Positions 15,257 to 22,347 of a DNA stretch of 64,000 bases are shown here, piece after piece. Location: assembly GCA_039822105.1 (NCBI GenBank), contig JBCBMW010000002.1:313768-377767 (forward strand). The letters are read 5' to 3'. The notes beneath the pieces were generated by a model that saw only the letters and a program-made list of their open reading frames with translations, was not told the origin of the DNA and ran no database searches. Within the stretch, counting starts at the first letter, position 1. The number at the start of each line of letters is the position of its first letter. The DNA is from Parvularcula sp039822105. GTDB lineage: Bacteria; Pseudomonadota; Alphaproteobacteria; Caulobacterales; Parvularculaceae. A program made the translations under genes and the position numbers.

Positions 15257-15270
15257 TGGCGGAGGAGGAG
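15257..15270. repeat. Right attachment core (3' end of tRNA-Ser)
   Basis: The last 14 bases of tRNA-Ser including the encoded CCA (plus-strand TGGCGGAGGAGGAG), identical to 6213-6226. It lies at the junction between the element and the intact tRNA gene, so this is the tRNA-proximal att site. Confidence 0.75.
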
Positions 15271-15346
15271 GGATTCGAACCCCCGGGACGCGTAAACGCC
15301 CAACGGTTTTCAAGACCGCCGCTTTCGACCGCTCAGCCACTCCTCC
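15257..15346 (-). tRNA. tRNA-Ser (anticodon TGA)
   Basis: A 90-base class II tRNA on the minus strand. It begins GGAGGAGTGGCTGAGCGG, has the anticodon loop CTTGAAA with anticodon TGA, a long variable arm (GTTGGGCGTTTACGCG region), T-loop GGTTCGAATCC, an acceptor 3' strand pairing with GGAGGAG, and an encoded CCA. Reads UCA and UCG-type Ser codons. It is the integration target of the 9-kb element and lies 56 bp downstream of lexA on the same strand. Confidence 0.95.
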
Positions 15347-15402
15347 GGAAGGGGTGCACCTAGCGCGGCTTGCGCGCTTTGGAAATGGTTTCTTGGGGGC
15401 TG

Positions 15403-16086
15403 TTAGTAAGCGCGGATGAGGCCAGCGAGGCGGCCCTGCACTTTCACCTGATTGGGTCCGAAGATCCGGGTTTCGTAAGCAGGATTGGCCGCTTCCAGAG
15501 CGATGGACCCACCCTTCTTGCGGATCCTTTTGAGGGTGGCCTCTTCATCCTCGACCAAAGCCACGACGATCTCGCCGTTTTGGGCATCATCACAGCGCGC
15601 GATGATCACCGTATCGCCGTCCAGGATCCCCGCGTCGATCATCGAATCGCCCTGGACCTCGAGCGCAAAGTGCTCGCCGCCGCGCAGCATCCCTTCAGGA
15701 ACACGCACCCGGTTTGTCTCATGCTGAATAGCGGCAATCGGCGTACCGGCGGCGATCCGGCCAAGCATGGGCACGCCCTCTTCCTCAAAACCGCTCGGCT
15801 CAGGAGCAGGTTCAAAATCACGGTTCTCGATCACGGCCGGTTTGAATGCCTCACGCCGGGGCGGCGCGGCTGCTTCTGGCAGGCGCAACACCTCAAGCGC
15901 CCGCGCCTTGTGGGGCAAGCGGCGCAAGAAGCCCCGCTCCTCAAGCGCCATGATCAGGCGGTGGATGCCGGACTTCGATTTCAGATCAAGCGCGAGCTTC
16001 ATCTCTTCAAAAGACGGCGATACGCCCGTCTCTTCCAGACGCTCATGGATGAAAATCAACAGCGCATGCTGCTTGGCTGTGAGCAT
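15403..16086 (-). CDS. lexA: LexA repressor
   Basis: 227 residues. The N-terminal winged helix (MLTAKQHALLIFIHERLEETGVS, then SGIHRLIMALEERGFLRR) binds SOS boxes. The C-terminal S24 autoprotease domain has the Ala-Gly cleavage site in GRIAAGTPIA, the Ser nucleophile in QGDSMID and the catalytic Lys in ATLKRI. RecA-stimulated self-cleavage derepresses DNA-damage genes. A GTTC-N7-GTTC box 27 bp before the start indicates autoregulation. Location downstream of trpC follows the usual alphaproteobacterial order, though moaC/moeA are absent between them. Confidence 0.97.
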   Translation of the reverse strand: MLTAKQHALLIFIHERLEETGVSPSFEEMKLALDLKSKSGIHRLIMALEERGFLRRLPHKARALEVLRLPEAAAPPRREAFKPAVIENRDFEPAPEPSGFEEEGVPMLGRIAAGTPIAAIQHETNRVRVPEGMLRGGEHFALEVQGDSMIDAGILDGDTVIIARCDDAQNGEIVVALVEDEEATLKRIRKKGGSIALEAANPAYETRIFGPNQVKVQGRLAGLIRAY

Positions 16087-16112
16087 GGGAACCTCAAGAA
16101 CAAATCATGATC

Positions 16113-16127
16113 GTTCTAAGGTTGTTC
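16113..16127 (-). promoter_or_regulatory. LexA (SOS) box upstream of lexA
   Basis: GTTCTAAGGTTGTTC on the plus strand, the GTTC-N7-GTTC consensus used by alphaproteobacterial LexA. It lies 27-41 bases upstream of the lexA ATG (16086) and overlaps the stop codon of trpC, so the lexA promoter sits at the extreme 3' end of trpC. Confidence 0.8.
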
Positions 16128-16922
16128 TCCTGGGTGGTCAACAGCCTCCACGAGTTCCTGCAGGGCCGCGCCGGGATCGGGCTGACGCATCAGGTGCTCG
16201 CCGATCAAGAAACGCCTGAAACCCTGCCCGACCAATCTGCGCATGGCGCCAGCTCCATCGACACCGCTTTCGCTCACGATGGGGATGCCGGGCGCGAGAG
16301 CCGCCAGGCGCGGGGTGGTCCCGATGTCAGTCTCAAAGGTTTTGAGGTTGCGGTTGTTGACGCCGAGGAGATCGGGATCGAGCCGCAACGCCCGTTCGAC
16401 CTCCTCCTCGTCATGGACCTCGACCAGCACATCGAGCCCCTCGTCTTTCGCGGCCGCGCGTAACTCCGCGGCGAGTGCGTCATCGAGACAGGCCATGATG
16501 AGAAGGATCGCGTCAGCGCCCGCCGCCCTCGCCTCCGTCACTTGATATGTATCCACCATAAAATCTTTGCGGAGGAGCGGTATCGAGACGGCCTGGCGCG
16601 CTGCGGTGAGGTAGTCGAGATGCCCCTGAAAACTCGGCGCATCGGTCAGCACCGATAGGCAAGCCGCCCCGCCGCTCTCAAGAGATGCCGCAAGCTCCGC
16701 TGGCTGAAAGTTTTCACGGATGAGCCCCTTGGACGGGCTCGCTTTCTTCACCTCAGCGATGATGCCGAGGCCCGTCTCCGCTTTGGCATGGACGCGGGCA
16801 GCAAAGCCGCGCGGCGTGATGCCATCAGCCTGGGCGCGCAGGGAGGACAAAGAGCGCGAAGCTTTGGCCGCTGCCACCTCGTCCCTCTTGTAGGCAACAA
16901 TCCGATCAAGGATGGTTGTCAT
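16116..16922 (-). CDS. trpC: Indole-3-glycerol phosphate synthase
   Basis: 268 residues, normal family length for a monofunctional TrpC. Converts CdRP to indole-3-glycerol phosphate in tryptophan synthesis. Motifs: IIAEVKKASPSKG (catalytic Lys and phosphate binding), LLRKDFMVDTYQ (catalytic Lys/Asp region), LGVNNRNLKTF and VSESGV. The start overlaps the trpD stop by 4 bases, so trpG-trpD-trpC form one translationally coupled unit. The stop coincides with the lexA operator. Confidence 0.97.
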   Translation of the reverse strand: MTTILDRIVAYKRDEVAAAKASRSLSSLRAQADGITPRGFAARVHAKAETGLGIIAEVKKASPSKGLIRENFQPAELAASLESGGAACLSVLTDAPSFQGHLDYLTAARQAVSIPLLRKDFMVDTYQVTEARAAGADAILLIMACLDDALAAELRAAAKDEGLDVLVEVHDEEEVERALRLDPDLLGVNNRNLKTFETDIGTTPRLAALAPGIPIVSESGVDGAGAMRRLVGQGFRRFLIGEHLMRQPDPGAALQELVEAVDHPGEQP

Positions 16923-17926
16923 GACTTGGCCGCCGCGAGAAGAGCGAGCTTGGCTTTCGCCGCACCGCTGTCGATCGATTGCGCGGCCAGCGCGGCACCG
17001 TCCTTAAGGTTGTCCGCCTTCCCAGCAACGATCATACAGGCCGCCGCATTGAAGAGCACGGCATCGCGATAGGCGCCCTGCTCACCGTTGAGAACAGCGC
17101 GCAAGGATGTTGCGTTCTCCTCCGGCGTGCCGCCGATCAGGCTCTCATTCGCCCGCCTTGTGAGGCCTGCATCCTCCGGGGTCACCACAAAGCGGCGGAT
17201 CGCACCCTCTTTTAGCTCCGTCACTTCGTTGCCGCCGCTGAGGGAGAGTTCGTCCATGCCGCCCGCGCCAAAGACGATCCATGCGTGCTCGGATCCTTCG
17301 GCTCGCAAAACCTCGGCAAAATGCGGCGCCAAGCGGCCGTCGAACACACCAAGGAGCTGCCGCCGCGCCTGGGCTGGATTCATCATTGGGCCAAGAATGT
17401 TGAACAGTGTGCGGAACTTAAGCGCACCGCGCAACGGTGCAACCTTCGCCAAAACGGGATGATGATTGGGGGCAAAAAGGAACGCAAGGCCATCTTCAGC
17501 CAAACGCTTCTCTTGCGTCTCAATCGTTTCGGTGAGATCGACGCCGAGCTGCGACAGCACTTCCGAAGAGCCTGATTTCGACGTGACAGCTCGACTGCCA
17601 TGCTTAGCGACGGTGACGCCAGCGCCGGCGACGACGATGGCCACAGTGGTTGAGATGTTCACCGTGCTGATGCCATCACCGCCCGTCCCGCAACAATCAA
17701 TCGCGCCATCTGGTGCTTTGATGTTCAGGGCCCTGATCTTGAGGAATCGGATCGCGGCCAACAGCTCCTCGGTCGTCTCGCCGCGAACGCGCAAAGCGGT
17801 GAGGAGCGCAGCCGCTTGGACATCAGGCACCTCGCCTTCGAAGATCGCCGTCAGTGCAGCTTCCATCTCACGGGGGCGCAACGGCTCTCCACTGATGGCC
17901 GTGTTCAGGATATCAAGAAAACTCAT
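16919..17926 (-). CDS. trpD: Anthranilate phosphoribosyltransferase
   Basis: 335 residues. Transfers the phosphoribosyl group of PRPP to anthranilate. The glycine-rich PRPP site DCCGTGGDGISTVNIST is present near residue 80, as are KHGSRAVTSKSGSSEVL and the FAPNHHPVLAKVAPLR substrate loop. Full length. Overlaps trpG upstream and trpC downstream by 4 bases each. Confidence 0.97.
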   Translation of the reverse strand: MSFLDILNTAISGEPLRPREMEAALTAIFEGEVPDVQAAALLTALRVRGETTEELLAAIRFLKIRALNIKAPDGAIDCCGTGGDGISTVNISTTVAIVVAGAGVTVAKHGSRAVTSKSGSSEVLSQLGVDLTETIETQEKRLAEDGLAFLFAPNHHPVLAKVAPLRGALKFRTLFNILGPMMNPAQARRQLLGVFDGRLAPHFAEVLRAEGSEHAWIVFGAGGMDELSLSGGNEVTELKEGAIRRFVVTPEDAGLTRRANESLIGGTPEENATSLRAVLNGEQGAYRDAVLFNAAACMIVAGKADNLKDGAALAAQSIDSGAAKAKLALLAAAKS

Positions 17927-18513
17927 GCGGCTTGCCTTTCGCGCGCCATGCGGAGGAAATTGCCCAGCATCTCCGCGCCGCCTTCGCTGGCGTAACTCTC
18001 TGGGTGGTACTGCACACCATAGATGAGATGCCCACGGACTTTCAAAGCCATGATCTCGCCGTCGTCTTCGGCCTCAGCCAGAACTTCGATCTCCTCGGGC
18101 AGATCCGCGCGCTCCACGGAGAGGCTGTGATACCGGGTGGCGGTCAACGGGTTCGCAAGGCCCGCGAAGACCGGATCAACGGAAAACGTGACCCGGCTCA
18201 CCTTGCCGTGCATCGGGATACCGGCCCGGACGATCTTTGCGCCATGGGCCTGGGCGATGGCTTGATGGCCCAAGCAAACACCGAAAAGAGGAGTGTGCGT
18301 CTTCTTGGCGAGGGACACGAGGTCCAAACAGATGCCCGCCTGGTCGGGGTCACACGGGCCGGGCGACAGGATGATGGACGAAGGCTGAAGCGCGATCGCG
18401 TCCTCCGCTGTCATCGCATCGTTGCGGATGACCCTGACCTCCTCGTCAAAGGGCGCAAGGAGCTGCACCAAATTGTAGGTGAAGCTGTCATAGTTATCGA
18501 CGACCAGGATCAT
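17923..18513 (-). CDS. trpG: Anthranilate synthase glutamine amidotransferase component
   Basis: 196 residues from ATG at 18513; the frame extends further but MILVVDNYDSFTYNLVQLL is the conserved N-terminus. Class I glutamine amidotransferase: oxyanion loop LSPGPCDPDQAG, nucleophile Cys in FGVCLGHQAIA, and His/Glu in GVQYHPES. Supplies ammonia to TrpE. In related genomes trpE usually lies directly upstream; here an unrelated 3.8-kb block lies between them. Only 16 bases separate it from the divergent deacetylase start, so its promoter must lie inside that gene. Confidence 0.95.
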   Translation of the reverse strand: MILVVDNYDSFTYNLVQLLAPFDEEVRVIRNDAMTAEDAIALQPSSIILSPGPCDPDQAGICLDLVSLAKKTHTPLFGVCLGHQAIAQAHGAKIVRAGIPMHGKVSRVTFSVDPVFAGLANPLTATRYHSLSVERADLPEEIEVLAEAEDDGEIMALKVRGHLIYGVQYHPESYASEGGAEMLGNFLRMARERQAA

Positions 18514-18516
18514 TCT

Positions 18517-18532
18517 AAGGAGCCACTCACTG
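18517..18532 (+). promoter_or_regulatory. Shine-Dalgarno and probable CTG start of the YibQ-like gene
   Basis: AAGGAG at 18517-18522 followed, after 7 bases, by CTG at 18530. No ATG, GTG or TTG occurs in frame before 18695, which lies inside the conserved domain, so CTG is the best initiation codon. Confidence 0.55.
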
Positions 18533-19381
18533 AAGCATCGCGGCTTACCATTTGGAGCGAAGGGCGCAACGCAGCTGATTGTTCTGGCCGCGCTGTGGTG
18601 CTCGGCGGCGCTCGCTGGGGACCTCAAAGCGCCAGCTGGTGATGCCTCGCTTCGGCTCGATGCACGCTACGATGAGCGCCCGCAGCTGGCGATCGTGATC
18701 GATGATCTGGGGCTCGACTGGGGCCGCTTCCAGGCGGTGATGGCGATCGACGCGCCGCTGACGCTCTCGTTTCTTCCCTATGGCCGCGAGGCGCAGGCGA
18801 TGTTGAACGCAGCAAAGGACGAGCACGAGACGCTCCTTCACCTGCCGATGCAGCCCTACGGCGATCTCAATGCAGGGCCTGACCAAGTGACGCCAGGACG
18901 CGGAGAGCACGTGCGCCAGCAAACGCGCACCAACCTTGAGAAGCTCGAGGGCTATGACGGCGTCAACAATCATATGGGCAGCCGCGTCACCGCCAACCGG
19001 CGAGCCATGCGCTCCGTACTCGGCGTTTTGAAGGAGGAAGACCTCTTCTTTTTGGACAGCCGAACGACGACCCGCTCGGTCTCCGCTGACGTTGCCCCCA
19101 CCGTGGGCGCAACGGTGATCGAAGCCAACCTCTTCATCGATGGCGATGCGGGCCGCGGGGGAGAGCCCGCCGTGCTCCGTCAACTGACACTGGGCGCAAA
19201 ACTCGCGGCGCGGGACGGCCAAGCGATCCTTATCGGGCATCCCTATCCCACAACGATCGCGGCCGTGAACCGTTGGCTCACATCAGAAGACGCCTCCACG
19301 GTGCGGCTGGTCACTGTCAGCGCCCTGCTACCAACGCCCGATCCCCAACCCGTTGAATCGCGCCCCACACTTCGTTTCTAG
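18530..19381 (+). CDS. Divergent polysaccharide deacetylase (YibQ/DUF610 family)
   Basis: 283 residues if translation starts at the CTG at 18530. The N-terminus then reads (M)KHRGLPFGAKGATQLIVLAALWCSAALA, a typical signal peptide. The conserved domain begins at RPQLAIVIDDLGLD with the DD metal site. It continues with PLTLSFLPYG, HLPMQP, NNHMGSRVT, FFLDSRTT and IGHPYPTTI, all characteristic of the divergent polysaccharide deacetylase family. The first canonical start (GTG 18695) would remove the signal peptide and cut the first strand, so it is rejected. Usually found with murein hydrolase activators and presumed periplasmic. Divergent from trpG by 16 bases. Confidence 0.8.
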   Translation: MKHRGLPFGAKGATQLIVLAALWCSAALAGDLKAPAGDASLRLDARYDERPQLAIVIDDLGLDWGRFQAVMAIDAPLTLSFLPYGREAQAMLNAAKDEHETLLHLPMQPYGDLNAGPDQVTPGRGEHVRQQTRTNLEKLEGYDGVNNHMGSRVTANRRAMRSVLGVLKEEDLFFLDSRTTTRSVSADVAPTVGATVIEANLFIDGDAGRGGEPAVLRQLTLGAKLAARDGQAILIGHPYPTTIAAVNRWLTSEDASTVRLVTVSALLPTPDPQPVESRPTLRF

Positions 19382-19405
19382 CGCCAGCGGCAAAGAACCG
19401 AAGGA

Positions 19406-19822
19406 TCAGGTCATCTCTGCTGCAATCGCGGCGATGGTCACCTCGCGGAGGCGGCGCACCAGAACCTGCTCGGCCTCACTGAGCGCATCACTCAGTGTGC
19501 TCCCAATCTTTCGTTCAATAGCACAGTGGGGAGGGTTGTCTTCGCCCACAGGGTCGGGCCGCAAGAACCTCTCACCGAGTGCATCGTAGACAGCGGCAAG
19601 CGTGATCTCGGCTGGGTCCTGGCTGAGTTGCCATCCGCCCGCATGTCCGCGTTCGGATGACACGATACCCTGTTCGCGCAACAGCCCCAAGGTTCTGCGC
19701 ACCACAACGGGATTGGTCTGGTTGAACGCCGCGAGCTGTTGCGAAGACAAGCGCTCATCAGGCTTGCGCGCCATGTGCCCCAAAACATGGAGGGCAAGGG
19801 AAAAGCGGCTGTTGCGTTTCAT
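19406..19822 (-). CDS. Rrf2-family transcriptional regulator
   Basis: 138 residues with the Rrf2 winged helix (RFSLALHVLGHMARKP, SSQQLAAFNQTNPVVVRRTLGLLREQGIVSS, GGWQLSQDP). Only one Cys is present (PHCAIER) instead of the three that hold an Fe-S cluster in IscR/NsrR, so it probably senses something else or uses thiol chemistry, as in YwnA/SaiR-like members. Divergent from a methyltransferase gene across two matching dyads (19822-19840, 19861-19879) that are probable operators. Confidence 0.9.
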   Translation of the reverse strand: MKRNSRFSLALHVLGHMARKPDERLSSQQLAAFNQTNPVVVRRTLGLLREQGIVSSERGHAGGWQLSQDPAEITLAAVYDALGERFLRPDPVGEDNPPHCAIERKIGSTLSDALSEAEQVLVRRLREVTIAAIAAEMT

Positions 19823-19879
19823 GTAACTTTTCTAGTTGCGTTTGGTGCGGCATGACAATACGTAACTCTCGTGGTTACG
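19822..19879. promoter_or_regulatory. Two Rrf2-type operator dyads in the divergent promoter
   Basis: TGTAAC-N7-GTTGCG at 19822-19840 and the perfect dyad CGTAAC-N7-GTTACG at 19861-19879 share spacing and half-sites. They flank the gap between the Rrf2 gene (start 19822) and the methyltransferase gene (start about 19881), so one covers each start. Recognition by the adjacent Rrf2 protein is inferred. Confidence 0.6.
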
Positions 19880-19880
19880 A

Positions 19881-20582
19881 TTGAGATCCGTTCCAGTGAA
19901 CTATGACGAAGACGCGCCCTTTGAGGTGACCCGGTATCGAGAAATGCAAAAGGCCCTGCCTGGGTACGATGCCCTCTACCGGCTGACGCGCGCCCGACTT
20001 GAAACGGCTCTCATGCCAAGGTCTCATGTGCTGGTCGTTGGTGCAGGTGGCGGACGGGAAGTTGAAGCACTCAGCCAGAGCGATCACCAGTTTCAAATCA
20101 CCGGCGTTGATCCGTCCCAGGACATGTTGAGCATTGCAGAATGGTACGCCTCCCGCGCGAAGATGGGCAGTCAAGTCAAGCTGGTTCAAGGAACAGCGGA
20201 AGATACTGTTGCGCCAAAGGACGGTTTCGCTGCCGCGACATCACTCCTCGTTATGCACTTCTTGCCCGATGAAGAGAACGAGAATGGCAAAGCCGCCTAT
20301 CTGCAATCGATCAGATCACGCCTCCGCAGCGGCGCGACACTCGTTCATGCTGATGTCAGCTATACGGACGAGTTTGCGATGTTTGCGCCGGTGTTCTCAC
20401 AACACGCAGAACTGGCGGGACTTGATCCAGACGCTGCTCGCGTGGGCCCACAGACGATACAGACGATGCCGATCATCAGCCCCGAGAGAACCAAGGTGCT
20501 TCTTAAGGCAACAGGTTTTGCCAGCATACGACCCTTTTTCCAAACGCTCTGGTATCGCGGCTGGTTTGCAACGGCAGCTTAG
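19881..20582 (+). CDS. Class I SAM-dependent methyltransferase
   Basis: About 233 residues (TTG at 19881; a GTG at 19896 is also possible; neither has a strong ribosome-binding site). The SAM-binding motif I is HVLVVGAGGGREVEAL near residue 50, followed by ITGVDPSQDMLSIAEW (motif II acidic region) and VQGTAEDTV. The acceptor substrate is unknown. It is the likely sole target of the divergent Rrf2 regulator, an arrangement often seen for redox- or xenobiotic-inducible methyltransferases. Confidence 0.85.
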   Translation: MRSVPVNYDEDAPFEVTRYREMQKALPGYDALYRLTRARLETALMPRSHVLVVGAGGGREVEALSQSDHQFQITGVDPSQDMLSIAEWYASRAKMGSQVKLVQGTAEDTVAPKDGFAAATSLLVMHFLPDEENENGKAAYLQSIRSRLRSGATLVHADVSYTDEFAMFAPVFSQHAELAGLDPDAARVGPQTIQTMPIISPERTKVLLKATGFASIRPFFQTLWYRGWFATAA

Positions 20583-20594
20583 GGGCTCAGCGCG

Positions 20595-21038
20595 CTAAGC
20601 CCGCAGGTCCTTCGACGAGCCGAGGCAGATATGCGACGTGATGCTCGCCACCTGGGGCAAGATCCCAAGCGTGTCGGCGTGGAAGCTTTTGTAGGCATCA
20701 AGCCCATCCACCTCGACCCGGAGGAGGTACTCGACCGAACCGGTGATGTTATGGCACTCGCGCACTTCAGGGGCGCTCTCCATCGCGCGCTCAAAGTCGG
20801 CCGCATCCCTTCGAAGCTGTGCTGAAAGCCCCACCATCACGAAGACCACGACATCGCCGCCGAGACGTTTGCGATCGAGAACCGCGCGGTAGCCTTTGAT
20901 AAAGCCCGCTCGCTCCAGCTCCTGCACACGGCGCAGGCAGGCCGAAGCGGACAAACCCACGCGGTCCGCCAGCTCTGCGTTGCTCACTCGGCCATCCGCC
21001 TCCAGCTCACGCAATATTCGTTCGTTCATTGGGTCCAT
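20595..21038 (-). CDS. Lrp/AsnC-family transcriptional regulator
   Basis: 147 residues. The N-terminal helix-turn-helix is typical (MDPMNERILRELEADGRVSNAELADRVGLSASACLRRVQELE). It is followed by the RAM/AsnC ligand-binding domain (GDVVVFVMVGL..., VRECHNITGSVEYLLRVEV, LGILPQVASITSHI). Divergently oriented to an indoleamine 2,3-dioxygenase gene, it most likely activates tryptophan degradation in response to tryptophan or a derivative. A perfect GCACAA-N5-TTGTGC dyad overlaps its own start region. Confidence 0.93.
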   Translation of the reverse strand: MDPMNERILRELEADGRVSNAELADRVGLSASACLRRVQELERAGFIKGYRAVLDRKRLGGDVVVFVMVGLSAQLRRDAADFERAMESAPEVRECHNITGSVEYLLRVEVDGLDAYKSFHADTLGILPQVASITSHICLGSSKDLRA

Positions 21039-21039
21039 C

Positions 21040-21056
21040 GCACAACTCTATTGTGC
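21040..21056. promoter_or_regulatory. Candidate AsnC/Lrp operator
   Basis: A perfect inverted repeat, GCACAA (21040-21045) and TTGTGC (21051-21056) with a 5-base spacer, starts 2 bases upstream of the AsnC gene start codon. A further TTGTGC half-site lies at 21114-21119, just before the dioxygenase ribosome-binding site. The layout fits autoregulation plus control of the divergent gene. Confidence 0.6.
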
Positions 21057-21139
21057 ATGACCGCCCTCGCGCAAGCCAAAACGCAAGCACATGCGATCAA
21101 TCATGGGTTATTCTTGTGCAACGCAGAGCGGAGGAATCG

Positions 21140-22339
21140 ATGATGAGCGCAACCACCCTTGAGAAGCCCGCCGTTCAGTCGCTTAGGGCCTACGATATGT
21201 CGGCCGAGCGAGGCTTCCTGTGCCGTCACGACACCACGTCCGTCACCCTGCCGGGTGTTTGGCGCGAGGCTGCGGATGTTGCGCTGGAGCTGCCCCGGAT
21301 CCTGCCGTCAGGGCGTGTACGATCTTTTCTGACCCGCCATTTGCCCGACGCAGCGTTTGCGGAAAGTGTCGGCGACTTGACCAACGAAGAACTCCGTATG
21401 GCGACGGTTCACTACACGTTCATGGTCCAGGCCTATATCTGGGGCCAGACAGAACCATCGGACCGCCTGCCCGAAGCGCTTGCAAGGCCGATGGTGGCGA
21501 TCGCCGATCGCCTGGGGCAGCAGCCTCTTCTCACCTACAGCTCCTACGTTCTCGACAACTGGGCGTTGGTGGAGCCGGATCAGCCGCTCGGCCTTGATAA
21601 CATCGCCATGGTCCAGAACTTCCTCGCGGGCCTCGACGAGGCCTGGTTCGTGCTAGTCCACGTGGCGATAGAGGCGGAGGCCGGGGCAATCCTGACACGG
21701 ATGGCGCCGATCATTGAAGCCACCGAGAATGAAGACATCGCAGGCGCCCAAAAGCTTCTCGAAGACACCGCAGAGACCTGGGCCAAGCTCAAAGCGATCT
21801 TTGATCGGATGCCAGAGCGGTGCGATCCCTATATCTATTTCGAGCGTGTACGGCCTTACATCCATGGCTGGAAAGACAACCCCGCGCTACCTGACGGTGT
21901 CATCTATGAAGGTGTCGAGCGCTACGGCTCTAAAGGGCAAGCCTTCCGCGGCCAGACCGGATCCCAGTCATCGATCGTGCCGAGCATGGACGCCCTCCTT
22001 GGCGTCGGTCACGCAGCTGATCCGCTGAAAGCGTTTCTTGATCAGCTGCACGCCTATCGTCCTGTCGGGCATCGGCGATTCATCGATGACGTGCGCGGGG
22101 CCAGCACGCTTCGGGCATTCACGCAGAGGACGGATCATCGCGGGTTGAAAGACGCGTATAACGCCAACGTGCAAGCCGTCGCAGATTTCAGAACCCGCCA
22201 CCTCGAATACGCGGCGAGCTATATCAACAAACAGGGCAAGAAAGCGGCTGGGAACGACACCGAGGTTGGTACCGGCGGCACGCCATTCATGCGCTATCTC
22301 AAAAAGCACCGCGACGAGACGAGCGCGAACTTGCTCTAA
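21140..22339 (+). CDS. Indoleamine 2,3-dioxygenase family protein
   Basis: About 399 residues from ATG at 21140 (a second ATG at 21143); GGAGG at 21130-21134 supports these over the longer frame from 21029. The sequence shows IDO hallmarks: YSSYVLDNWALVEPD, the GGTxxMRYL-like C-terminal GGTPFMRYLKKHRDET, and a proximal heme-ligand His candidate in FRTRHLEYAASYINKQ. It opens the indole ring of tryptophan to N-formylkynurenine, using heme. Control is probably by the divergent AsnC-type regulator. Converges on trpE, ending 8 bases before its stop. Confidence 0.88.
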   Translation: MMSATTLEKPAVQSLRAYDMSAERGFLCRHDTTSVTLPGVWREAADVALELPRILPSGRVRSFLTRHLPDAAFAESVGDLTNEELRMATVHYTFMVQAYIWGQTEPSDRLPEALARPMVAIADRLGQQPLLTYSSYVLDNWALVEPDQPLGLDNIAMVQNFLAGLDEAWFVLVHVAIEAEAGAILTRMAPIIEATENEDIAGAQKLLEDTAETWAKLKAIFDRMPERCDPYIYFERVRPYIHGWKDNPALPDGVIYEGVERYGSKGQAFRGQTGSQSSIVPSMDALLGVGHAADPLKAFLDQLHAYRPVGHRRFIDDVRGASTLRAFTQRTDHRGLKDAYNANVQAVADFRTRHLEYAASYINKQGKKAAGNDTEVGTGGTPFMRYLKKHRDETSANLL

Positions 22340-22347
22340 GGGAGCGC

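Larger units (their letters stand above)
6213..15270. mobile_element. Integrative element in tRNA-Ser(TGA), about 9.06 kb
   Basis: Bounded by 14-bp direct repeats, the right one being the 3' end of an intact tRNA-Ser. It contains a P4-type tyrosine integrase (7661), a second early gene overlapping it by 4 bp, an excisionase-like protein (9669), two small ORFs, a DUF927 ATPase (10373), an iterated repeat array (12225-12418), an XRE-like regulator (12614), and two probable cargo genes (secreted DUF1353 protein, GYF/RDD membrane protein). There are no capsid, portal, terminase or conjugation genes, so this is a small satellite-like or mobilisable integrative element rather than a full prophage. 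Some genes (6444-7547, 8818-9549, 13146-14120) look more AT-rich than the chromosome. Confidence 0.8.

Noticed and set aside
17932..18642. 236-codon plus-strand frame opposite trpG
   Set aside because: Antisense shadow of trpG; no motif, and it overlaps a well-supported gene.
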